From assembly GCA_012329085.1 (NCBI GenBank), contig JAAXQB010000163.1, positions 1 through 10,109 on the forward strand: 10,109 bases of DNA, given 5' to 3'. The stretch is from Methanosarcinales archaeon. Its GTDB lineage: Archaea > Halobacteriota > Methanosarcinia > Methanosarcinales > Methanosarcinaceae. Below the pieces are notes generated by a model. It ran no database searches, was not told the origin of the DNA, and saw only the letters and a list, made by a program, of their open reading frames with translations. The translations under genes and the position numbers were made by a program. Positions 6,267-10,109 of the stretch are shown piece after piece (position 1 is the stretch's first letter; each line of letters starts with the position of its first letter).

Positions 6267-6345
6267 ATAGTTCGTTCGGAACGCTCTGAGTGTTTACTTA
6301 TGATTAAACGCTTTGAGCATTAGTATATGATTTTTAATATTGCAT
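6267..6345 (+). repeat. Composite repeat, forward polarity, diverged
   Basis: ATAGTTCGTTCGGAACG is followed by CTCTGAGTGTTTACTTATGA, TTAAACGCTTTGAGCA and the tail TTAGTATATGATTTTTAATA. It aligns along its length with the composite at 3170 but with several substitutions, including ones that weaken the stems. Confidence 0.7.
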
Positions 6346-6402
6346 ACAGTAAAAAAATAAAAATTTTTATAACAATAGAAGCATACTTTTTATACTATTA
6401 AA

Positions 6403-6425
6403 CACTTTAAAGTGCCCATATAAAA
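6403..6425 (+). promoter_or_regulatory. Candidate guaAb promoter with palindrome
   Basis: CATATAAAA (6417-6425) is centred about 32 bases before the ATG at 6453, suggesting a very short leader. The perfect palindrome CACTTTAAAGTG (6403-6414) lies just upstream, over the expected BRE. A 12-base palindrome can occur by chance in 10 kb of AT-rich DNA, so its regulatory role is speculative. Confidence 0.35.
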
Positions 6426-6452
6426 TCTAACATAATTTCGGATAATCTAATC

Positions 6453-7367
6453 ATGGTAAAAACAGAAAAATTCATTTCAAAAAGCATAGAATATATAAAA
6501 AATAAAATTGATTCAAATGCCATAATAGCACTTTCTGGCGGAGTTGACAGTTCAGTGTGTGCAGTACTTGCAAATAAAGCAATAGGTGATAGGCTCACAC
6601 CAATATATATTGACACAGGGCTTATGCGTAAAGGCGAAACAGAAAATGTAAAAAAAATATTTAGTAATATGAATCTTCGTGTAGTGTATGCGAAAGATGA
6701 ATTTTTAGAAGCATTAAAAGGTGTCACCGATCCTGAAGAAAAACGAAAAGCAATTGGATCTACATTTATAAAAATATTTGAACGAATTGCAAAAGAAATT
6801 GATGCTGAATATTTAATACAAGGAACTATCTACCCAGATCGAATTGAGTCAGAAGGTGGTATAAAATCTCATCATAATGTTGGTGGTTTGCCATCTGTTA
6901 TTGATTTTAAAGATATAGTTGAACCAATCGATGAATTATATAAAGATGAAGTACGATGCCTTGCAAGAGCACTCGAACTTCCTATTGAAATTTCAGAAAG
7001 AATGCCATTTCCAGGACCTGGGCTTGCAGTTAGAATTATAGGAGAAGTTACAGAAGAAAAACTTGAAGTTGTAAGACTTGCAAACGCAATCGTTGAGGAA
7101 GAGCTTATTTCAAAATTCAATCCATGGCAAACTTATGCTGCACTTTTATGCAAAGGCACAGGTGTAAAAGGAGATCAACGAATACATGGATGGGTTATTG
7201 CAGTTCGTGCAGTTGAATCAAGAGATGGAATGACAGCAAGTACAATGCAATTGCCATGGGATACATTAAAAAAAATTGAATCTAAAATTACGGGGGAAAT
7301 TCAATCTGTTGCACGGGTTGTGTATGATATATCTTCAAAACCTCCTGCTACGATTGAATTTGAATAG
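6453..7367 (+). CDS. guaAb: GMP synthase, ATP-pyrophosphatase subunit B
   Basis: This subunit adenylylates XMP and replaces the adenylate with ammonia to give GMP, the last step of guanine nucleotide synthesis. In archaea the glutaminase is a separate protein, here not in the window. The 304 residues match the stand-alone synthetase. Visible features are the PP-loop SGGVDSS (28-34), [14 protein letters not shown] (120-133), the nucleotide-binding block [10 protein letters not shown] (185-194) and the dimerisation-domain end [11 protein letters not shown]. The ATG at 6453 gives the usual family start and has no strong Shine-Dalgarno sequence. Transcription probably continues into the RaSEA gene, which starts 6 bases after the stop. 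Identity is very secure. Confidence 0.96.
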   Translation: MVKTEKFISKSIEYIKNKIDSNAIIALSGGVDSSVCAVLANKAIGDRLTPIYIDTGLMRKGETENVKKIFSNMNLRVVYAKDEFLEALKGVTDPEEKRKAIGSTFIKIFERIAKEIDAEYLIQGTIYPDRIESEGGIKSHHNVGGLPSVIDFKDIVEPIDELYKDEVRCLARALELPIEISERMPFPGPGLAVRIIGEVTEEKLEVVRLANAIVEEELISKFNPWQTYAALLCKGTGVKGDQRIHGWVIAVRAVESRDGMTASTMQLPWDTLKKIESKITGEIQSVARVVYDISSKPPATIEFE

Positions 7368-7373
7368 ATAATC

Positions 7374-8411
7374 GTGTTAAATAAAATTGTAGCCGATATT
7401 AGAAGTAAAAAACTAATAAAACCATCTTCCCTTTCCATGCCAACCGCAGTATGGACTGGAAAAGACCTCTTTGAAGGTAGCACAATCGATACACTCACCT
7501 TAATATTTAAAACCATAGGATGCGATTTTGGTAAAAAAGGAGGATGCACAATGTGCGGGTTCGTATATGATAGTGCAACCACTCCCCCTTCGCATGAAGA
7601 AATCCTATCTCAATTTGATAAAGCTCTTAAAAAAGCAGATCGATTTGATAAATTCATGCTTAAAATATTTACCTCTGGTAGCTTTTTTGATGAAAACGAA
7701 CTATCAAAAAAAGTACGAGATGAAATTTTAAAAATAATTGAAAATGATTCGCGCATCATAAAAGTAATTGCTGAAACGCGTCCCGAATTTGTGACAGAAA
7801 ATGCAATTGAAAACACCATGCACATTTTAAAAGATACTAAATTTGAAATAGCAGTTGGTCTTGAAACAAGTTCTGATTTAATAAAAGAAAAAGCCATCAA
7901 TAAAGGTTTTTCCACTTCTGATTTTATCAATGCTTCTCTTACCGCAAAAAAATATAATGCCACTACAAAAGCATATCTTTTACTTAAACCTCCTTTTATT
8001 CCAGAAGGTATTGCAATGAATGATATTATATCGTCAATAGATGATGTTGCAAATCTAACAGATACAATTTCAATAAATCTATGCAATATTCAAAATGGCA
8101 CTCTTGTTGAGAGATTATGGAAACGAAAACAATATCAACCACCATGGCTTTGGAGCATTGTTGAAATTCTTAAAATTACAAAACAAAAGTATCCAAATAT
8201 AGTGATTATGTCAGATCCTGTTGGTGCAGGATCAAAAAGAGGACCTAGAAATTGTGAGGAATGTAGTGGAATTGTTGCAGATGCAATACGCAAATTTTCT
8301 ATCAAACAAGATTTATCTATATTTGATGGACTTTCATGTGATTGTATGGAACTTTGGAAAAAAATAATTGAAATTGAAGATTATTCATTTGGTTCAATAA
8401 TTACGCGATGA
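7374..8411 (+). CDS. Archaeosine synthase radical SAM subunit RaSEA
   Basis: The product matches the archaeal radical SAM family (TIGR01210 type) that works with ArcS to make archaeosine at position 15 of tRNA: ArcS adds lysine to the nitrile of preQ0 in tRNA, and RaSEA cleaves the adduct to the amidine. The 345-residue protein has the iron-sulfur cysteines C50, C58 and C61 (TIGCDFGKKGGCTMCGF), a SAM-binding-type stretch VGLETSS (161-167), and further cysteines near the C-terminus (NCEEC at 293-297 and SCDC at 321-324) that may bind a second metal. The start is GTG; the conserved VWTGKDLF follows from residue 26. The gene follows guaAb by 6 bases and its last 31 bases overlap argB on the other strand. 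Function comes from family knowledge. Confidence 0.88.
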   Translation: MLNKIVADIRSKKLIKPSSLSMPTAVWTGKDLFEGSTIDTLTLIFKTIGCDFGKKGGCTMCGFVYDSATTPPSHEEILSQFDKALKKADRFDKFMLKIFTSGSFFDENELSKKVRDEILKIIENDSRIIKVIAETRPEFVTENAIENTMHILKDTKFEIAVGLETSSDLIKEKAINKGFSTSDFINASLTAKKYNATTKAYLLLKPPFIPEGIAMNDIISSIDDVANLTDTISINLCNIQNGTLVERLWKRKQYQPPWLWSIVEILKITKQKYPNIVIMSDPVGAGSKRGPRNCEECSGIVADAIRKFSIKQDLSIFDGLSCDCMELWKKIIEIEDYSFGSIITR

Positions 8412-9292
8412 GAATCATAAACCATTGTTCCAATTCCAATATCTGTAAAAAGCTCAAGTAATATCGAGTGTGAAGCACTACCATCTATAATATGTGCTTT
8501 TTCAACATTATTTGAAACAGCTTTTGCAGCACTTTGTATTTTTGGAATCATTCCGCCCGTAATGATTAAATTTTTAATTAGTTCATCAACTTCATTAACA
8601 GCAATTTGAGATATGCGAGTTTCGATATTGCCTTGTTCTTTAAGCACGCCCGGCACATCTGTCATAAGTATAAGTTTTTTAGCTTTAAGAGATATTGCAA
8701 TACTGCTTGCTACTGTATCTGCATTGATATTCATTGAATTTCCATCTTTATCCATTGCAATTGGGGATATTACAGGAATGTAACCTTTATCAATCAAAAT
8801 ATGGATAATATCTGGATTAATACTTTTAGTATCTCCTACCCAACCTAAATCCATTTCATGCTCAACATCGTCAATTAAAACTTTTTGAGTGGGTTTTTTT
8901 ATAGCAGTTATCATTTTTCCATCTTTTCCAGATAATCCAACTCCTTTGCCACCATGTTTTCCAATTAAGGATACAAGTTTAGTATTAATGTTTCCAACAA
9001 GAACCATTCTGGTAATTTCAAGTGTTTCATCATCTGTTATCCTAAGACCACTTATGAATTTTGGTTTTTTTCCAAGTTGATTCATTTTTTCTGTTATTTC
9101 AGGTCCACCTCCATGCACAAGTATGGGGCAGATGCCTACAAAACGAAGTAATACTATGTTTTGCATAATTTTATCCATAATTTCAGGATCGATTATTGCA
9201 TGCCCTCCTATTTTTATTACCATTATTGAATTGTGGAATTCTTGTATGTATGGTAAGGCTTCAGTTAAAATTGCTTCTCTTTTTAATGTCAT
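8381..9292 (-). CDS. argB: Acetylglutamate kinase
   Basis: ArgB phosphorylates N-acetylglutamate with ATP, the second step of arginine and ornithine synthesis in the cytoplasm. The 303 residues contain the ATP-phosphate site KIGG (K27), the substrate glycine loop HGGGPE (60-65), NINADTVAS (188-196), MTDVPGVL (210-217) and GGMIPK (246-251, K251), all as expected for the amino acid kinase fold. The N-terminal helix segment REAILTEALPYIQEF before KIGG is typical of arginine-sensitive, hexameric members, so feedback inhibition by arginine is likely. The TAA lies inside the 3' end of the convergent RaSEA gene. A TATA box about 30 bases upstream suggests an almost leaderless transcript. Other arginine genes are not in the window. 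Identity is very secure. Confidence 0.96.
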   Translation of the reverse strand: MTLKREAILTEALPYIQEFHNSIMVIKIGGHAIIDPEIMDKIMQNIVLLRFVGICPILVHGGGPEITEKMNQLGKKPKFISGLRITDDETLEITRMVLVGNINTKLVSLIGKHGGKGVGLSGKDGKMITAIKKPTQKVLIDDVEHEMDLGWVGDTKSINPDIIHILIDKGYIPVISPIAMDKDGNSMNINADTVASSIAISLKAKKLILMTDVPGVLKEQGNIETRISQIAVNEVDELIKNLIITGGMIPKIQSAAKAVSNNVEKAHIIDGSASHSILLELFTDIGIGTMVYDSHRVIIEPNE

Positions 9293-9303
9293 TTTTTAAT
9301 CAC

Positions 9304-9326
9304 AGATTTAAATCTCTATTTATATG
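9304..9326 (-). promoter_or_regulatory. argB promoter with palindrome
   Basis: Minus-strand CCATATAAATAG (TATA centre about 9322) lies 30 bases before the ATG. The perfect palindrome AGATTTAAATCT (9304-9315) lies between TATA box and start, where a repressor could act. Its size is within reach of chance in AT-rich DNA. Confidence 0.45.
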
Positions 9327-9448
9327 GTTAATGTTTATAATAAAAGGAACTCTTCATCTTTAAAACTATTTATGCTATTGCATATCAATTTTTTTATAAC
9401 TTTTATGTGATTATATATATTGTATATGTTTAGCTTGAAAGTATTTAT
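9327..9448. other. AT-rich spacer upstream of argB
   Basis: I see no gene, hairpin or RNA feature here. The sequence is plain AT-rich intergenic DNA. Confidence 0.4.
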
Positions 9449-9481
9449 CCGCAGGATTCACGCAGATTACGCAGATTAATA
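9449..9481. repeat. CGCAGATTA short-period repeat
   Basis: CGCAGATTA occurs twice in tandem (from 9461 and 9470), preceded by a related CGCAGGATTCA unit. Runs of CGCAGATTA-like or CGCAGAG-like words with a period near 9-10 bases are familiar from intergenic DNA of many unrelated prokaryotes, without an agreed function. The segment is more G/C-rich than its surroundings. Confidence 0.6.
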
Positions 9482-9649
9482 AATTTAAATGTTGATTGGA
9501 CTTTAAAAGTTTGTAGGATTTATTAGTGAAAAAAGACAAACGAAAAATCCATAGAAGTGCGTAACTAAAATTAAATAAGTTAAAAAGCCATAATGCATAT
9601 ATACTTATACAATGTAAAATAAAAGAATGGAAAAGTAAACGATGTAGTT

Positions 9650-9750
9650 ATTACGAACGAGATAACGCTCATTTGTTCGAATGAGCTTTCTGAATGAATT
9701 AGTGGAAATTTCTCTAACTCATGCTCTTTGAAAATGAGCTATTCATAAGA
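9650..9750 (-). repeat. Repeat cluster, reverse polarity
   Basis: A hairpin with arms GCTCATT/AATGAGC around TGTTCG (9667-9686) is followed by a degenerate unit (CTTTCTGAATGAATT) and by a piece whose minus strand reads CTCATTTTCAAAGAGCATGA then GTTAGAGAAA. That piece matches the right-hand end of the composite near radA (about 3252-3284). Confidence 0.7.
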
Positions 9751-9880
9751 TTTTCTAATACCTATTATTTCTACTTTGTCAGATTAGATGCTCATTCAAG
9801 CATTCGATATTGATTTTGCTTTTCTTAATGGTTTGATGGTCTCAAATCGCCTCACATGGCTGGTTTATCTTGTGATATCA
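9751..9880. other. Spacer without recognised content
   Basis: A slightly more G/C-rich patch (about 9835-9870) interrupts the A/T background. I translated both strands and found no recognisable protein fragment or tRNA. Confidence 0.35.
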
Positions 9881-9976
9881 AATAACGCTCATTTGTTCCA
9901 AATGAGCTATCAAAGATTTTTTCTAACTCGTTCTGAAAGAATGAGTGTTTACGCACATTCATTCTGAATGAGCTAT
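9881..9976 (-). repeat. Repeat cluster, reverse polarity
   Basis: It holds a perfect 9-3-9 hairpin with arms GCTCATTTG/CAAATGAGC (9887-9907), the same as 6067-6087 including the flanking AACGCTC and GAGCTATCAAA. Next come ACTCGTTCT-GAA-AGAATGAGT (9926-9946, one G-T wobble) and CATTCA-TTC-TGAATG (9956-9970). On the minus strand the order is tail-type hairpin, then AAAATCTTTGATAG, then the main hairpin. Confidence 0.8.
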
Positions 9977-10047
9977 GGAAAAGTCAAGTTATATGCCATA
10001 GAAAAATTTACCAAACAAAGTCCAAGGATTATAAGAAACGACATATT

Positions 10048-10109
10048 ATGATATCTGCAAATGATAATAATATAATATTAACTGCCGCAAAAAAGTATAA
10101 ATTAAAAAA
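10048..10109 (+). CDS. Start of an unidentified protein, cut by the window end
   Basis: From ATG at 10048 the frame is open to the end of the window (about 20 codons, MISANDNNIILTAAKKYKLK). The frame is also open for a short distance upstream but without another ATG. No clear ribosome binding site is present; a TATA-like TTATATG lies near 9989-9995. The AAKKYKLKK pattern would fit the helix before the first strand of several protein families, including nucleotidyltransferases, but 20 residues do not support a call. Confidence 0.45.
   Translation, partial: MISANDNNIILTAAKKYKLK

Noticed and set aside
9293..10047. tRNA or other known RNA gene in the long spacer
   Set aside because: I found no cloverleaf, T-loop motif or other familiar RNA signature by eye.
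1..10109. Borg-like extrachromosomal element of a methane-oxidising archaeon
   Set aside because: AT-richness and repeats prompted the idea, but the genes are core chromosomal ones and the repeats are dispersed hairpins, not perfect tandem arrays.

Overview
The window looks like chromosomal DNA of an AT-rich euryarchaeal methanogen or methanogen relative, probably close to the Methanosarcinales. The evidence is a RadA recombinase with an N-terminal helix-hairpin-helix domain, a GMP synthase split so that only the ATP-pyrophosphatase subunit is present, a RaSEA-type radical SAM protein of archaeosine tRNA modification, an HTH-CBS regulator of archaeal type, and archaeal TATA-like promoters that sit about 26-32 bases before several start codons. 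From memory, RadA, ArgB and the PHP protein resemble Methanosarcina proteins. Genus and species cannot be read from this sequence.

Layout. 1-240: decayed 3' end of an IS66-family transposase. 503-1858 (+): purB, followed by repeats and a hairpin terminator. 2146-3123 (-): radA. 3429-3989 (-): HTH-CBS regulator with a candidate operator. 4275-4982 (-): unknown protein ending in a cysteine cluster. 5260-5898 (-): PHP-domain phosphoesterase. 5899-6452: divergent intergenic region with two composite repeats. 6453-7367 (+) and 7374-8411 (+): guaAb and the RaSEA gene, 6 bases apart. 8381-9292 (-): argB, overlapping the RaSEA 3' end by 31 bases. 9293-10047: repeat-rich spacer. 10048 to the end (+): start of an unidentified gene that leaves the window.

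The genes are mostly housekeeping: purine synthesis (purB, guaAb), guanine-derived tRNA modification (RaSEA), arginine synthesis (argB) and recombination (radA). The guaAb-RaSEA pair makes metabolic sense because archaeosine is built from GTP.

The striking part is between the genes. Almost every spacer holds pieces of one vocabulary of short hairpin modules. The main module has stems around GCTC...GAGC with a GGAAC-like loop, and its two arms change together between copies, which suggests selection on the folded form. A second module is built on GAAAATC/GATTTTC, a third on AACGCTC/GAGCGTT, and an AT-rich tail module often follows. At least four loci carry the same composite of about 75 bases. 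Repeat edges appear to supply the stop codon of purB and the TATA box of radA, and a diverged copy of about 65 bases lies on each side of radA. This family is the best candidate for something undescribed; its function is not shown by the sequence.
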